Part shown: piece after piece, positions 38,147 to 47,565 of the stretch
Layout of the letters: each line of letters begins with the position of its first letter
Position numbering within the stretch: the first letter of the stretch is position 1
NCBI RefSeq assembly: GCF_020171525.1
Contig: NZ_JAIVAI010000004.1
Span: 62,001-126,000 of the forward strand
DNA length: 64,000 bases
Origin: Halobacillus yeomjeoni
Lineage (GTDB): Bacteria > Bacillota > Bacilli > Bacillales > Halobacillaceae
Direction of reading: 5' to 3'
The notes under the pieces: generated by a model
What the model was told of the DNA's origin: nothing
Databases searched by the model: none
Seen by the model: only the letters and a program-made list of their open reading frames with translations
Translations under genes and position numbers: made by a program

Positions 38147-38500
38147 TAATAAAAGCCCTCCCCATCAATTCGTTATATAGAATAAATTAATAATACCATT
38201 ATATTCCATAAACAGAACAGGACCTTTGACCAGTTTTCTATTGTGTCTATATTATAGAGTCCCCTGCTCAATTCCACACTTGCTCATGCACTATTGGCTG
38301 CGTTCCTTTTTAATCCCTCATTTAATAGGACTCCATTCATACCTTTTGAAGTAATTGCTATCTACCCTTACAATAAAGATAAGGGTCATTTTCAGAGTCC
38401 CCATTTATACTTTGTAAGATAGAATGGAATCGTTACCAACGAAACTCCACTCTATCTAAAATGAGGAAGATCGTGAGAATATTCGTCAAACGGTTATTTG
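38147..38500. other. Intergenic region between SGNH gene and ahpC promoter
   Basis: About 350 bases upstream of two divergent genes. A TATAAT (minus strand, near 38200) is a possible -10 for the SGNH gene with no clear -35. I see no open frame with a ribosome-binding site, no strong hairpin and no repeat. Confidence 0.4.
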
Positions 38501-38529
38501 TTGACAAATATCTCTTTGCATTTAATAAT
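38501..38529 (+). promoter_or_regulatory. SigA promoter of ahpCF
   Basis: TTGACA (38501-38506), 17-base spacer, AATAAT (38524-38529). About 80 bases before the ahpC start. Confidence 0.75.
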
Positions 38530-38539
38530 AGTTATTGAA

Positions 38540-38554
38540 TTAAAATTATTATAG
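38540..38554 (+). promoter_or_regulatory. PerR-type box at the ahpC start site
   Basis: TTAAAATTATTATAG matches 13 of 15 positions of the Per box TTATAATNATTATAA. It covers the predicted transcription start just after the -10, where a bound repressor would block transcription. Confidence 0.65.
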
Positions 38555-38609
38555 ATAAGCACTTCATGTGCTGTCTCTATAAAAAACACTTTTCAGGAGG
38601 AATTCTTTT

Positions 38610-39173
38610 ATGTCTCTAATCGGTAAAGAAGTACAACCATTCCAAGCTAAAGCATTCAAAAACGGTGATTTCATCGATGTAAGCGAAGAAAGTTTCAAAG
38701 GTCAATGGAGCGTTGTATGCTTCTACCCTGCAGACTTCTCTTTCGTATGCCCTACAGAACTAGAAGACTTGCAGAACAACTATGAAACATTGAAAGAAAT
38801 GGGAGTAGAAGTATTCTCCGTATCAACAGATACACACTTTGTACACAAAGGCTGGCACGACAGCTCTGAAAAAATCAACAAAATCGAATACGCGATGATC
38901 GGTGACCCATCTCAAACTCTATCCCGCAACTTCGACGTATTGAACGAAGAAGAAGGTCTCGCAGATCGCGGTACATTCATCATCGATCCAGATGGCGTTA
39001 TTCAAGCAGTAGAAATCAACGCTGGCGGCATCGGCCGTGACGCAGATACACTTGTAAACAAAATCAAAGCTGCTCAATATGTACGAAACAATCCTGGTGA
39101 AGTTTGCCCGGCTAAATGGGAAGAAGGCACTGAGACCCTTACCCCAAGCCTTGATCTTGTAGGTAAAATTTAA
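38610..39173 (+). CDS. ahpC: Alkyl hydroperoxide reductase subunit C (peroxiredoxin)
   Basis: Typical 2-Cys peroxiredoxin reducing peroxides in the cytoplasm, recycled by AhpF. 187 residues. Peroxidatic Cys47 is in DFSFVCPTE, resolving Cys166 in [11 protein letters not shown]; the [12 protein letters not shown] segment is also typical. AGGAGG precedes the ATG. The codon choice looks highly biased, as for a well-expressed gene. First of two genes; ahpF starts 12 bases after its stop. PerR-type box and a strong promoter lie upstream. Confidence 0.97.
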   Translation: MSLIGKEVQPFQAKAFKNGDFIDVSEESFKGQWSVVCFYPADFSFVCPTELEDLQNNYETLKEMGVEVFSVSTDTHFVHKGWHDSSEKINKIEYAMIGDPSQTLSRNFDVLNEEEGLADRGTFIIDPDGVIQAVEINAGGIGRDADTLVNKIKAAQYVRNNPGEVCPAKWEEGTETLTPSLDLVGKI

Positions 39174-39185
39174 GGAGTGGAATAA

Positions 39186-40715
39186 ATGGTTCTTGATGCA
39201 CAAATTAAGGCACAATTAGACCAATACCTTCAGTTGATGGAAGGTGAAGTCGTCCTGAAAGTCAGCGCCGCAGAGGATGACGTTTCCAAAGAGATGCAAG
39301 CTCTCACAGACGAGCTTGCATCCATGTCATCTCAAATTACGGTTGAAAAAGCAGAGCTCAAACGAACACCGAGCTTCAGCGTCAACCGGCCTGGCGAAGA
39401 TACCGGTATTACATTTGCCGGTGTCCCTTTAGGTCACGAATTCACTTCCTTGGTTCTAGCGCTCTTACAAACCAGTGGACGTGCCCCTAAAGTGGATCAA
39501 AGCATGATCGATCAAATTAAGAATATTTCTGGTGAATACCATTTCGAAACCTACGTCAGCTTAAGCTGTCATAACTGCCCGGATGTTGTCCAGGCACTTA
39601 ACGTGATGAGCGTTCTCAACCCGAATATCACCCACACCATGATCGACGGGGCTGCTTATAAAGAAGAAGCAGAAAGTAAGAACGTCATGGCGGTACCGTC
39701 CGTACATTTGAATGGTGAATTTTTCAAAGGTGGACGTATGACACTTGAAGAAATCGTTGCTGACTTAGGTGACGGACCAGACCCGGAAGAATTCAACAAT
39801 AAAGATCCTTATGAAGTTCTTGTAGTAGGTGGTGGACCTGCAGGAGCAAGTGCGGCAATTTATACCGCACGTAAAGGGATCCGCACAGGCATCGTAGCTG
39901 AACGCTTCGGCGGTCAGGTGCTGGATACAATGAGTATCGAAAACTTCATCAGTGTGAAACAGACGGAAGGTCCTAAAATGGTTGCTAGTCTGGAAGAGCA
40001 CGTGAAGGATTATGAAATTGATGTCATGAATCTTCAACGCGCCAATCGTTTAGATAAAAACGAAATGTTCGAACTGGAACTTGAAAATGGCGGCGTTCTG
40101 AAGAGTAAAAGTGTCATCATTTCTACTGGTGCTCGTTGGCGTCAACTCGGTGTCCCTGGAGAAGAAGAATTCAAAAACAAAGGTGTCGCGTACTGTCCAC
40201 ACTGTGATGGACCATTGTTTGAAGGTAAACACGTGGCAGTCGTCGGCGGAGGTAACTCCGGTGTCGAAGCGGCCATTGATCTTGCAGGCATCGTGAAACA
40301 TGTCACGGTTCTGGAATTCGGTGCTGAACTTAAAGCCGATGAAGTGCTGCAAAATCGCTTGAACAGCCTTCCAAACGTGACGGTTCACACTAATGCTCAA
40401 ACAACGGAAATCACCGGTGACGACAATGTCAATGGACTGACCTACGTCGATCGAGAAAGCGGACAAGAAAACCACATCGAACTTGAAGGTGTATTCGTCC
40501 AAATCGGACTGATTCCGAACACTGAATGGTTAGGTGATTTCGTTGAACGTTCGAAGACTGGTGAAGTTGTAGTCGATAAATACGGCTCAACCAACGTCCC
40601 AGGGCTGTTCGCAGCCGGTGACTGTACTGACAGTCCGCACAACCAGATCATCATTTCCATGGGTGATGGAGCGAATGCTGCCTTAGGTGCGTTCGATCAT
40701 TTAATCCGTAACTAA
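39186..40715 (+). CDS. ahpF: Alkyl hydroperoxide reductase subunit F
   Basis: Flavoprotein disulphide reductase that passes electrons from NADH to AhpC. 509 residues. An N-terminal double thioredoxin-like domain has Cys128-Cys131 in SCHNCPDV; the FAD motif is [12 protein letters not shown] (about 215); the active-site pair is Cys337-Cys340 in [10 protein letters not shown]; the NADH motif is [12 protein letters not shown]; the C-terminal FAD motif is [18 protein letters not shown] precedes the ATG. Followed by a strong terminator. Confidence 0.97.
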   Translation: MVLDAQIKAQLDQYLQLMEGEVVLKVSAAEDDVSKEMQALTDELASMSSQITVEKAELKRTPSFSVNRPGEDTGITFAGVPLGHEFTSLVLALLQTSGRAPKVDQSMIDQIKNISGEYHFETYVSLSCHNCPDVVQALNVMSVLNPNITHTMIDGAAYKEEAESKNVMAVPSVHLNGEFFKGGRMTLEEIVADLGDGPDPEEFNNKDPYEVLVVGGGPAGASAAIYTARKGIRTGIVAERFGGQVLDTMSIENFISVKQTEGPKMVASLEEHVKDYEIDVMNLQRANRLDKNEMFELELENGGVLKSKSVIISTGARWRQLGVPGEEEFKNKGVAYCPHCDGPLFEGKHVAVVGGGNSGVEAAIDLAGIVKHVTVLEFGAELKADEVLQNRLNSLPNVTVHTNAQTTEITGDDNVNGLTYVDRESGQENHIELEGVFVQIGLIPNTEWLGDFVERSKTGEVVVDKYGSTNVPGLFAAGDCTDSPHNQIIISMGDGANAALGAFDHLIRN

Positions 40716-40734
40716 TAGAACATTTTATAATATT

Positions 40735-40760
40735 AAACCTCCCCGTTCCCGGGGAGGTTT
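40735..40760 (+). terminator. Terminator of ahpCF
   Basis: AAACCTCCCC-GTTC-type loop-GGGGAGGTTT followed by a T-rich tract. Confidence 0.9.
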
Positions 40761-40945
40761 TGCTTTTTTGTAAGAATAAAGGTGTCACGGCAATACAAAA
40801 CGCCTCGTCACTTGCACTTTTCGCTTGATACCATTAAAGTATATATTGGTTGAAATCTGTCCTATTTGGGGATAGATATGACAAAACCATTTTCACTTTT
40901 AATTTTGGGAACACGTTTCCCTTAAGGAAAGGGTTCAGATATACT

Positions 40946-41944
40946 ATGAAACAAAATTTTTGGCATGAGTTGCCTCGACCGTTTTTTGTTCTGGCACCGA
41001 TGGAAGCTGTGACGGATGTTGTTTTCCGTCACGTAGTAAGTGAAGCAGCGAGACCTGACGTGTTCTTTACAGAGTTTACGAATACGGAAAGCTACTGCCA
41101 CCCGAAAGGAAAAGACAGCGTAAGAGGGCGTCTGACGTTCACGGAAGATGAACAGCCGATCGTTGCGCACATTTGGGGAGATAAACCTGAATACTTCCGT
41201 GAAATGAGTATCGGTATGGCGGAAATGGGGTTCCGTGGAATCGATATCAATATGGGATGTCCTGCACCTAACGTTGCACCTAAAGGGAAAGGATGCGGAC
41301 TGATTCGCCGCCCGGATGTTGCAGCGGAAATTATCCAGGCTGCCAAAGCTGGAGGACTGCCCGTTAGCGTGAAGACCCGCCTAGGATATACTGAAGTCGA
41401 TGAATGGAAACACTGGTTGAAGCACCTTCTTGAACAGGACATCGTCAACCTTTCCATCCATCTACGGACGAAGAAGGAAATGAGTAATGTCGATGCTCAC
41501 TGGGAACTGATTCCTGAGATCAAGAAGCTTCGTGATGAAGTGGCTCCAGAGACGCTTCTTACTATAAACGGTGATATTCCTGATCGTCAAAAAGGACTTG
41601 AGCTTGTCGAAAAATATGGTGTCGATGGAGTGATGATCGGAAGAGGAGTCTTCCATAACCCATTCTGCTTCGAAACTGAGAAGAAAGAACATACGAGTGA
41701 AGAACTACTCGATCTTCTGCGTCTACAGCTCGATCTTCACGATAAGTATTCCGAAGAATTGGAGCCGCGACTCTTCAAACCGCTGCGCCGCTTCTTTAAG
41801 ATTTATGTACGTGGCTTCCGAGGTGCAAGTGAGCTCAGAAACCAGCTGATGAGCACAGAATCTACAGATGAAGTGCGAGCTCTGCTTGATGAGTTTGAAG
41901 AAAAAGGTGGAGTGAAGGAAGAGGAAAGCTTTTCTATTTCTTGA
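40946..41944 (+). CDS. dus: tRNA-dihydrouridine synthase
   Basis: FMN enzyme reducing uridine to dihydrouridine in tRNA D-loops. 332 residues. The N-terminal [15 protein letters not shown] is the flavin-binding start of the barrel; the catalytic Cys is in [19 protein letters not shown] (about residue 98); the phosphate-binding [15 protein letters not shown] is present. The closest named type by these motifs is the single-Dus form of Bacilli and DusC-like proteins; position modified is not deducible. An upstream extension to 40850 lacks an RBS; the ATG at 40946 has only a distant AAAGGG. Ends at a long terminator. Confidence 0.9.
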   Translation: MKQNFWHELPRPFFVLAPMEAVTDVVFRHVVSEAARPDVFFTEFTNTESYCHPKGKDSVRGRLTFTEDEQPIVAHIWGDKPEYFREMSIGMAEMGFRGIDINMGCPAPNVAPKGKGCGLIRRPDVAAEIIQAAKAGGLPVSVKTRLGYTEVDEWKHWLKHLLEQDIVNLSIHLRTKKEMSNVDAHWELIPEIKKLRDEVAPETLLTINGDIPDRQKGLELVEKYGVDGVMIGRGVFHNPFCFETEKKEHTSEELLDLLRLQLDLHDKYSEELEPRLFKPLRRFFKIYVRGFRGASELRNQLMSTESTDEVRALLDEFEEKGGVKEEESFSIS

Positions 41945-41978
41945 AGAACTTCTTTTTCATTTGCCCCATAAAACGTTT

Positions 41979-42018
41979 AAAAGAGAGAAGAGCCTAAATG
42001 GCTCTTCTCTCTTTTTTT
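41979..42018 (+). terminator. Terminator after dus
   Basis: AAAGAGAGAAGAGCC-TAAATG-GGCTCTTCTCTCTTT type stem followed by seven T. Confidence 0.9.
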
Positions 42019-42106
42019 ACCGAACTTATATAAAAATCAGTCTGCATAAGTTGGAGAGTCACTTTAGCAGGACAACCACCTTAGCTTTTAATTATCATGC
42101 TCTTTC

Positions 42107-42586
42107 TTATTTATGGTAAGGTTCATTCCTCATTATCTTAAACGCACGATACACCTGCTCCACCAGCATCAAACGCATCAGCTGATGCGGGAAAGTCATT
42201 TTGGAAAAAGATAAGCCGTAATCGCTTCTCTTCAGTACTTCATCACTCAACCCAAGTGAACCACCTATAACAAAAGCAATTTTACTCTTACCGTAAGTCG
42301 CCAGCTCATCCACCTTTTTGGCAAGCTTTTCTGAAGTCAGCTGCATCCCTTCAATTTCTAATGTGATCACGTACGTGTCTGGTGAAATTTTAGAAAGGAT
42401 GCGCTCCCCTTCTTTTTCTTTCACCTCAAGCATTTGTGCTTCACTTAAGTTTTCAGGTGCTTTTTCATCAGGGACTTCTATGACATCTACTTTTGCATAA
42501 GGACCGAGACGTTTCACATACTCGGCAATCCCCTGCTTCAAATATTTTTCTTTCAGTTTTCCAACCGTCACTATTGATATTTTCAT
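42107..42586 (-). CDS. rlmH: 23S rRNA (pseudouridine1915-N3)-methyltransferase
   Basis: SPOUT-class methyltransferase acting on 70S ribosomes. 159 residues, the standard RlmH length, starting [16 protein letters not shown]. The knot region [20 protein letters not shown] and the C-terminal [26 protein letters not shown] signature (the family ends in YHK) are intact. The frame begins at 42607, but GTGGAGG before ATG 42586 sets the start. In B. subtilis this gene lies near the replication origin, in line with the parS site in this window. Confidence 0.97.
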   Translation of the reverse strand: MKISIVTVGKLKEKYLKQGIAEYVKRLGPYAKVDVIEVPDEKAPENLSEAQMLEVKEKEGERILSKISPDTYVITLEIEGMQLTSEKLAKKVDELATYGKSKIAFVIGGSLGLSDEVLKRSDYGLSFSKMTFPHQLMRLMLVEQVYRAFKIMRNEPYHK

Positions 42587-42634
42587 AACTCGATGTCCTC
42601 CACTCATTGTTCCTACCCATAGTTTAACATGAAA

Positions 42635-42676
42635 AATAAAAGCACCTCAGCCCTTTAGTAACAAGGGTGAGGTGCT
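42635..42676 (-). terminator. Terminator of the ketone-body operon
   Basis: AGCACCTCACCCTT...AAGGGCTGAGGTGCT long stem with one bulge, followed by TTTATTTTT on the minus strand, right after the GntP-family stop. Confidence 0.88.
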
Positions 42677-42683
42677 ATCTTAA

Positions 42684-43967
42684 TTAAAGAATTCCGATGG
42701 TGTTCAGTAAAATGACGACAGCAACAGAGATGACTGGAATCAATACAGCAACGACGAAAATTTCTTTATAACTGTCTTTATGAGTCATCCCGGTGATTGC
42801 AAACAGGGTTAAAACCGCCCCGTTGTGCGGAAGTGCATCAAGTCCACCCGATGATAGAGAAGCGATACGGTGGAAAGCCTCTGGACTGATTCCTGTATTC
42901 ATTGCGATCTCATAATACTTCGATCCCAGCGCTTCAAGGGCGATCCCCATCCCTCCTGATGCTGATCCTGTGGCTCCTGCCAGGACGTTGACGGCTATTG
43001 CTTCTGAAATGAGCGGGTTTCCTTTTACACCCATCAACAGTTCGGTTAGGCGTTCAAAACCTGGGACTTCACGGACGACGGTACCGAAACCGACGGCAGC
43101 ACTCGTATTGATGATAGCAATTACGGATCCACTGGCCCCTTTATTCATAGACGGGATGAATTTTTTAAACAAGTGGACATTCAAAAGCATGATCAATACG
43201 ATACCTGAAATTAAAGAAGTGACAATATCCCAATCAAACACGTTCAATGTCACCAAAACCGTTAACAGCGGCAAAACGGATAGGAAAAAATTCGGCATGT
43301 GTTCTGCTTCTTCAACGACTTTTCCCCCTTTTGGCTCGACGAAAGTATCTCCTTGTTCCGTTAGTTTCTTCTCACGATACCTAAGATAAAGATAACCTCC
43401 GACAGCCATAACGATAGCTGCGATCACTCCCATTACAGGGGCTGCAGTTGCAGAGGTTTGAAAATACTCCATTGGAATCAGGTTCTGTATTTGTGGAGAC
43501 CCTGGTAAAGCGGTCATCGTAAACGTAAACGCTCCGAGGGCTACAGTTGCTGGTATTAGTTTTCTGCTGATATCAGCTTCCCTGAATAAGGATAAAGCTA
43601 AAGGGTAAACGGCGAATACAACGACGAAAAGACTGACGCCTCCATATGTAAGTACAGCTGAAGAAACAAGCACACCGAGAATAGCGCGTTTTGTCCCGAT
43701 CACCTTTGTCAGTGCGAGCGCGACGGAACGAGCCATGCCTGTGTTCTCCATCAACTTACCAAAAATCGCACCCAGCATGAAAACAGGGAACCAGGCTTTT
43801 GCAAAGTCTACAAACCCTCCCATGTAGGTATCTTTATATGCCTCAAGCAAATCGAGGCCGCCCGTTAAGGCGACGACTCCGGCAGCAATCGGTGCCACCC
43901 ATATGATGGACCACCCGAGGTATGCCAGAGCCATCAAAACGACAAGACCGAGTAATATTCCGAACAT
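42684..43967 (-). CDS. GntP-family permease, probable 3-hydroxybutyrate/acetoacetate importer
   Basis: 427 residues with about 12 membrane segments, from LLGLVVLMALAYLGWSIIW to the C-terminal VLIPVISVAVVILLNTIGIL. It is a gluconate-permease (GntP) superfamily member like YxjC of B. subtilis, which also sits with scoAB. Family motifs include GGVSLFVVVFAVYPLALSL, ALPGSPQIQN and LSSGGLDALPHNGAVLTL. Position as last gene of the scoA-scoB-bdh-thiolase operon points to uptake of 3-hydroxybutyrate or acetoacetate rather than gluconate. RBS AGGAGG; 28 bases after the thiolase stop. Confidence 0.85.
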   Translation of the reverse strand: MFGILLGLVVLMALAYLGWSIIWVAPIAAGVVALTGGLDLLEAYKDTYMGGFVDFAKAWFPVFMLGAIFGKLMENTGMARSVALALTKVIGTKRAILGVLVSSAVLTYGGVSLFVVVFAVYPLALSLFREADISRKLIPATVALGAFTFTMTALPGSPQIQNLIPMEYFQTSATAAPVMGVIAAIVMAVGGYLYLRYREKKLTEQGDTFVEPKGGKVVEEAEHMPNFFLSVLPLLTVLVTLNVFDWDIVTSLISGIVLIMLLNVHLFKKFIPSMNKGASGSVIAIINTSAAVGFGTVVREVPGFERLTELLMGVKGNPLISEAIAVNVLAGATGSASGGMGIALEALGSKYYEIAMNTGISPEAFHRIASLSSGGLDALPHNGAVLTLFAITGMTHKDSYKEIFVVAVLIPVISVAVVILLNTIGIL

Positions 43968-43995
43968 AGTTTTTTCCTCCTAATTGATGAATGTT

Positions 43996-45174
43996 CTAAG
44001 CAGCTTTAACGACCATGGCAATTCCTTGACCGCCGCCAATGCAAAGTGAAACGACGCCGTATTTCTTATTTCTCCGCTTCAGTTCTTTCACCAGTGTATA
44101 CAGCACTCTTGTTCCGCTTGCTCCTATCGGATGACCAAGTGCGATGGCTCCACCATTGACATTGGTTTTTTCCCTCGGAAGATCAAGCTCTTTTTCTACA
44201 GCCAGATACTGTGAAGCAAATGCTTCGTTCACTTCAATCAGGTCCATATCATCAAGGGTAAGTTCCGCTTTCTTTAAAGCTTCACGAATCGCATCGGCAG
44301 GACCTATACCCATATAATTAGGGTCGACTCCTACGACAGACCAGGAAACGACCTCCGCTAAAGGATCAGATTCATTTTCCTTAACAAACTGTTCACTGGC
44401 AAGAACGACTGCTCCAGCGCCGTCATTGATCCCACTGGCATTTCCTCCTGTAACGGTTCCATCTTTCCGGAAGGCCGGTTTTAAATTGGCCAGCTTTTCA
44501 GTTGTCGTGTCTTTACGAATGTGTTCATCGCGATCGATGCTGATTGACCCTTTACGAGACTTCACTTCTACAGGAACGATCTCTTCGCTCATGATCCCGT
44601 CTCGAACCGCCTTCGCTGCACGTTGGTGGCTCAACGATGCATATTCATCCTGTTCTTCTCTAGTAATCTCATATTTCTCAGCCAGGTTTTCCCCTGTCGC
44701 TCCCATCCCTTCACCGATGTACTCATCAGTCAGAGCAGCCCAAAGCATATCTTCCACTTTAGGAGAAGATAACTTCGTGCCGAAACGACTGCCTCTCATG
44801 GCATGAGGGGCCATGCTCATACTCTCTGTACCTCCAGCCAATGCCACATGTCCTTCCCCCAAGAGAATAGACTGGGCAGAAGAAACTACAGATTGGAGTC
44901 CTGAACCACAGAGACGGTTCAAAGTTAAAGATGGACTGCTTGTCGGAATTCCTGATTTCAATGCGATATGTCTTGCAATATAAGGAGCATTGGAAGAAGA
45001 GTGAATCACATTGCCCATAACGCTGAAATCAATTTGTTCAGGTGTAAGACCACTTCGTTTTACTGCTTCCTTACTTGCGGTCACGCCAAGTGTAGTCGGG
45101 TCTACATCTTTCAGAGAACCTCCAAATGTACCGAAAGGGGTACGTGCCCCTTCTAATATGTAAACAGAATTCAT
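43996..45174 (-). CDS. Acetyl-CoA C-acetyltransferase (thiolase)
   Basis: Cleaves acetoacetyl-CoA with CoA to two acetyl-CoA. 392 residues, typical. Cysteine nucleophile (about residue 87) in LNRLCGSGLQSV, His in ALGHPIGASGTR (about 349), second Cys in SLCIGGGQGIA (about 380). The frame runs to 45222, overlapping the stop of the dehydrogenase gene; AAAGGA with nine-base spacing favours ATG 45174. In the operon it completes the path 3-hydroxybutyrate, acetoacetate, acetoacetyl-CoA, acetyl-CoA. Confidence 0.94.
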   Translation of the reverse strand: MNSVYILEGARTPFGTFGGSLKDVDPTTLGVTASKEAVKRSGLTPEQIDFSVMGNVIHSSSNAPYIARHIALKSGIPTSSPSLTLNRLCGSGLQSVVSSAQSILLGEGHVALAGGTESMSMAPHAMRGSRFGTKLSSPKVEDMLWAALTDEYIGEGMGATGENLAEKYEITREEQDEYASLSHQRAAKAVRDGIMSEEIVPVEVKSRKGSISIDRDEHIRKDTTTEKLANLKPAFRKDGTVTGGNASGINDGAGAVVLASEQFVKENESDPLAEVVSWSVVGVDPNYMGIGPADAIREALKKAELTLDDMDLIEVNEAFASQYLAVEKELDLPREKTNVNGGAIALGHPIGASGTRVLYTLVKELKRRNKKYGVVSLCIGGGQGIAMVVKAA

Positions 45175-45196
45175 TATCATCTTTCCTTTCGTAAAG

Positions 45197-45973
45197 TTAT
45201 TGTGTTGTGTAGCCTCCATCAATCACGACCGCCTGCCCTGTGATTCCTTTAGCTTGATCACTCGCTAAAAACAATGTGTAGTCAGCGATTTCCTGAACAG
45301 ATAGCAGACGTTTTTGAGGTACCAGTGGGTAAATGACTTCTTCCAATGCTTTTTCTAAAGAAACTCCTCTGTTTTGTGCAAGGTCTTCCAATTGATTCCT
45401 GACCAATGGCGTATCGACATAACCAGGGCAGACCGCGTTGACTGTAATCCCATCTTCCGCCCCTTCCAGCGCAGAAACTTTCGTCAAACCAATGACACCA
45501 TGTTTAGCGCTGTTATAAGCAGATTTACCTGCGAATCCAATCAAACCATTAATGGATGCCATATTGATGATTCTTCCAAAACCCTGCTTTTTCATAATCG
45601 GGAAAGCATGCTTTGTAGCCATGAAAGGAGCGATGAGCATTACTTTTGTCATAAGCTCGAATTTTTCAGTCGGGAATTCTTCAAGGGAGGCGACATGTTG
45701 CAGCCCCGCATTGTTGACCAATACGTCCAGTCTGCCGTACTTTTCCACCGTTTGATCGATCGCTTCCTGCAGCTGACTTTCATCCGTCACATCACATGTC
45801 AAACCAATACATTTATAACCTTCATCTTTCAACATCTCTGCTGCTTCGTTCACTTTGTCTTCATTGATATCACTCAAAGCGACTTTCGCTCCTTGACGAG
45901 CGAACTCCAACCCGATTTCAAATCCAATTCCGCTCGCTGCTCCTGTAATGAATACAACTTTGTTTTCTACCAT
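45197..45973 (-). CDS. 3-hydroxybutyrate dehydrogenase
   Basis: Short-chain dehydrogenase interconverting (R)-3-hydroxybutyrate and acetoacetate with NAD. 258 residues. TGAASGIGFEIG nucleotide motif at the N-terminus, NNAGLQHVASLEEFP, catalytic Ser in NMASINGLIG and Tyr-Lys in SAYNSAKHGVIG; the segment VCPGYVDTPLVRNQLEDLA is characteristic of bacterial 3-hydroxybutyrate dehydrogenases and of YxjF. RBS AGGAGG. Lies 11 bases after scoB. Confidence 0.92.
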   Translation of the reverse strand: MVENKVVFITGAASGIGFEIGLEFARQGAKVALSDINEDKVNEAAEMLKDEGYKCIGLTCDVTDESQLQEAIDQTVEKYGRLDVLVNNAGLQHVASLEEFPTEKFELMTKVMLIAPFMATKHAFPIMKKQGFGRIINMASINGLIGFAGKSAYNSAKHGVIGLTKVSALEGAEDGITVNAVCPGYVDTPLVRNQLEDLAQNRGVSLEKALEEVIYPLVPQKRLLSVQEIADYTLFLASDQAKGITGQAVVIDGGYTTQ

Positions 45974-45984
45974 TTTTCTGCCTC

Positions 45985-46659
45985 CTAGTTTGATTGTTGT
46001 AATAAACGATCACTCACGACCAATTCCGCTTCTGTCGATTCGACCACTTCTTCAACTGTCCACCCTTCTAACACATCAACTAACACTAGTCCTTTCGGTT
46101 CTACGTCAATAACTGCGCGGTCTGTAATGATGCGGTCAACGACACCTTGTCCCGTTAAAGGTAGGCGGCACTCTTTCAATATCTTCGGATCTCCATGCTT
46201 ATTCACATGATCCATGATGATCACGACCTTTTTTGCTCCATGGACAATATCCATGGCTCCGCCCATACCTTTGATCATTTTTCCGGGGATCATCCAATTC
46301 GCTAAATCACCATTTTGTGCGCCTTCCATCCCACCTAAAATAGCAAGGTCCAAATGTTCCCCCCGCACCATCGCAAATGATTCAGCACTGCTGCAGTAAG
46401 CCGCACCTTTTGAGGCAGTTACGGTTTCTTTCCCGGCATTGATCAAATCTGGGTCCACTTCAGATTCATAAGGGGAACGCCCAATTCCTAAAAGACCATT
46501 TTCTGATTGTAAAACCACTTGTTTATCATCCTGAATATAATTGGCGACCATCGTCGGCATTCCGATTCCAAGGTTTACGTAGTAACCGCTTTCAATTTCC
46601 TGTTCAGCTCTTTTTGCAATTTTTTCTCTTACTGTCGCTTTGTCTAAGTTTGCTGCCAT
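45985..46659 (-). CDS. scoB: 3-oxoacid (succinyl-CoA:acetoacetate) CoA-transferase subunit B
   Basis: Catalytic subunit of the CoA-transferase that activates acetoacetate. 224 residues. The covalent-intermediate Glu53 lies in the family motif QSENGLLGIG; the oxyanion region GIGMPTMVANYI precedes it. Downstream family blocks are LGGMEGAQNGDLANWMIPG and HGDPKILKECRLPLTG. AGGAGG precedes the ATG; 16 bases after scoA. Heterodimer with the ScoA product. Confidence 0.95.
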   Translation of the reverse strand: MAANLDKATVREKIAKRAEQEIESGYYVNLGIGMPTMVANYIQDDKQVVLQSENGLLGIGRSPYESEVDPDLINAGKETVTASKGAAYCSSAESFAMVRGEHLDLAILGGMEGAQNGDLANWMIPGKMIKGMGGAMDIVHGAKKVVIIMDHVNKHGDPKILKECRLPLTGQGVVDRIITDRAVIDVEPKGLVLVDVLEGWTVEEVVESTEAELVVSDRLLQQSN

Positions 46660-46675
46660 TTTTATCTGCCTCCTA

Positions 46676-47371
46676 TTATGCTTGTTTTTTTATCGTCAGC
46701 CGTTCGATTCGCTTTTCCTGATTCCCTTCAACCAGCCCCTGCACGTAAATTCCAGGAGTATGGATACGATCCGGGTCCATCTCTCCAATGTCTACAAGAT
46801 TTTCTACTTCTGCAATCGTCACTTCACCTGCCGTGGCGATTTCCGGGTTGAAGTTTCTTGCTGTCTTATTGTAGATGAGATTTCCAGCATGATCTCCGTA
46901 CTCAGCTCTTACAAGACTGAAGTCAGCTTTCAGACCCGTCTGTAACAAGTAATCTTTTCCGTTAAAAGTCCTTACTTCTTTTCCCTCAGCTATCGGAGTT
47001 CCGACACCAGCCGGCGAATAAAAGGCAGGTATACCAGCACCACCGGCACGGATGCGTTCCGCCAGTGTACCTTGAGGAGTGAGCTCTACTTCCAATTCCC
47101 CAGCCAGCACCTGGCGCTCAAACTCTTTGTTTTCACCGACATACGAACCTATCATTTTATCAATCTGCTTGTTTTTCAAAAGTAACCCGAGTCCCCAGTC
47201 ATCAACCCCGCAGTTGTTGGAAATGACCGTCAGATGCTTCACTTCGGATTCTACTAATGCCAAAATCAAATTCTCGGGGATTCCGACCAAACCGAATCCA
47301 CCCACCATAATCGTTGAATGATCTTTAATATCTTTCACAGCTTCCTGAAAAGTGGAATATATTGTTTTCAT
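46676..47371 (-). CDS. scoA: 3-oxoacid CoA-transferase subunit A
   Basis: Alpha subunit of succinyl-CoA:3-ketoacid CoA-transferase. 231 residues. Family motifs: [14 protein letters not shown] near the N-terminus (the GGFG signature), [15 protein letters not shown], and [16 protein letters not shown] (about 120-135). The frame can be extended to a GTG at 47389 but GGAAGGAG lies inside that extension, so ATG 47371 is the start. First gene of the operon, about 19 bases from the transcription start predicted from the sigma-54 promoter. Confidence 0.95.
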   Translation of the reverse strand: MKTIYSTFQEAVKDIKDHSTIMVGGFGLVGIPENLILALVESEVKHLTVISNNCGVDDWGLGLLLKNKQIDKMIGSYVGENKEFERQVLAGELEVELTPQGTLAERIRAGGAGIPAFYSPAGVGTPIAEGKEVRTFNGKDYLLQTGLKADFSLVRAEYGDHAGNLIYNKTARNFNPEIATAGEVTIAEVENLVDIGEMDPDRIHTPGIYVQGLVEGNQEKRIERLTIKKQA

Positions 47372-47400
47372 TGTCCACACTCCTTCCACTTATCTATATA

Positions 47401-47417
47401 CGCAAGAAGTGTGCCAA
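47401..47417 (-). promoter_or_regulatory. Sigma-54 (-24/-12) promoter of the sco operon
   Basis: Minus strand TTGGCACACTTCTTGCG. It carries the invariant GG and GC elements with the correct ten bases between them and matches YTGGCACGNNNNTTGCW at nearly all positions. Predicted start about 47390, just before the scoA ribosome-binding site. Confidence 0.93.
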
Positions 47418-47456
47418 CTTGAAAAGTGCATGGAATCAAGAGATTAATATTCGCTT

Positions 47457-47472
47457 TTTCAGAAATCTGGAA
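47457..47472 (-). promoter_or_regulatory. Candidate enhancer site UAS3
   Basis: TTCCAGATTTCTGAAA (minus strand), a 16-bp palindrome with one end mismatch, related to the two sites further upstream. Centre about 75 bases before the predicted start. Confidence 0.55.
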
Positions 47473-47525
47473 TAAAGAATCCAACCCTTATTGAGAACCC
47501 TTTCATTTAAAGTAAAAAAGAACCA

Positions 47526-47541
47526 TTCCAGAAATCCGGAA
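47526..47541 (-). promoter_or_regulatory. Candidate enhancer site UAS2
   Basis: TTCCGGATTTCTGGAA (minus strand), a 16-bp palindrome with one mismatched pair. Centre about 144 bases before the predicted start, 20 bases (two helical turns) from UAS1. Confidence 0.7.
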
Positions 47542-47545
47542 TGGT

Positions 47546-47561
47546 TTCCGAATTTCTGGAA
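47546..47561 (-). promoter_or_regulatory. Candidate enhancer site UAS1
   Basis: TTCCAGAAATTCGGAA (minus strand), the outermost of three related palindromes, ending four bases from the stop codon of the activator gene. Together UAS1 and UAS2 also form a larger inverted repeat, which could serve as a terminator-like hairpin for the activator mRNA. Confidence 0.7.
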
Positions 47562-47565
47562 TGGT

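Noticed and set aside
47492-47505. cre-like TGAAAGGGTTCTCA (minus strand) in the sco regulatory region
   Set aside because: 12 of 14 matches but the invariant central CG is missing, so CcpA binding is doubtful.
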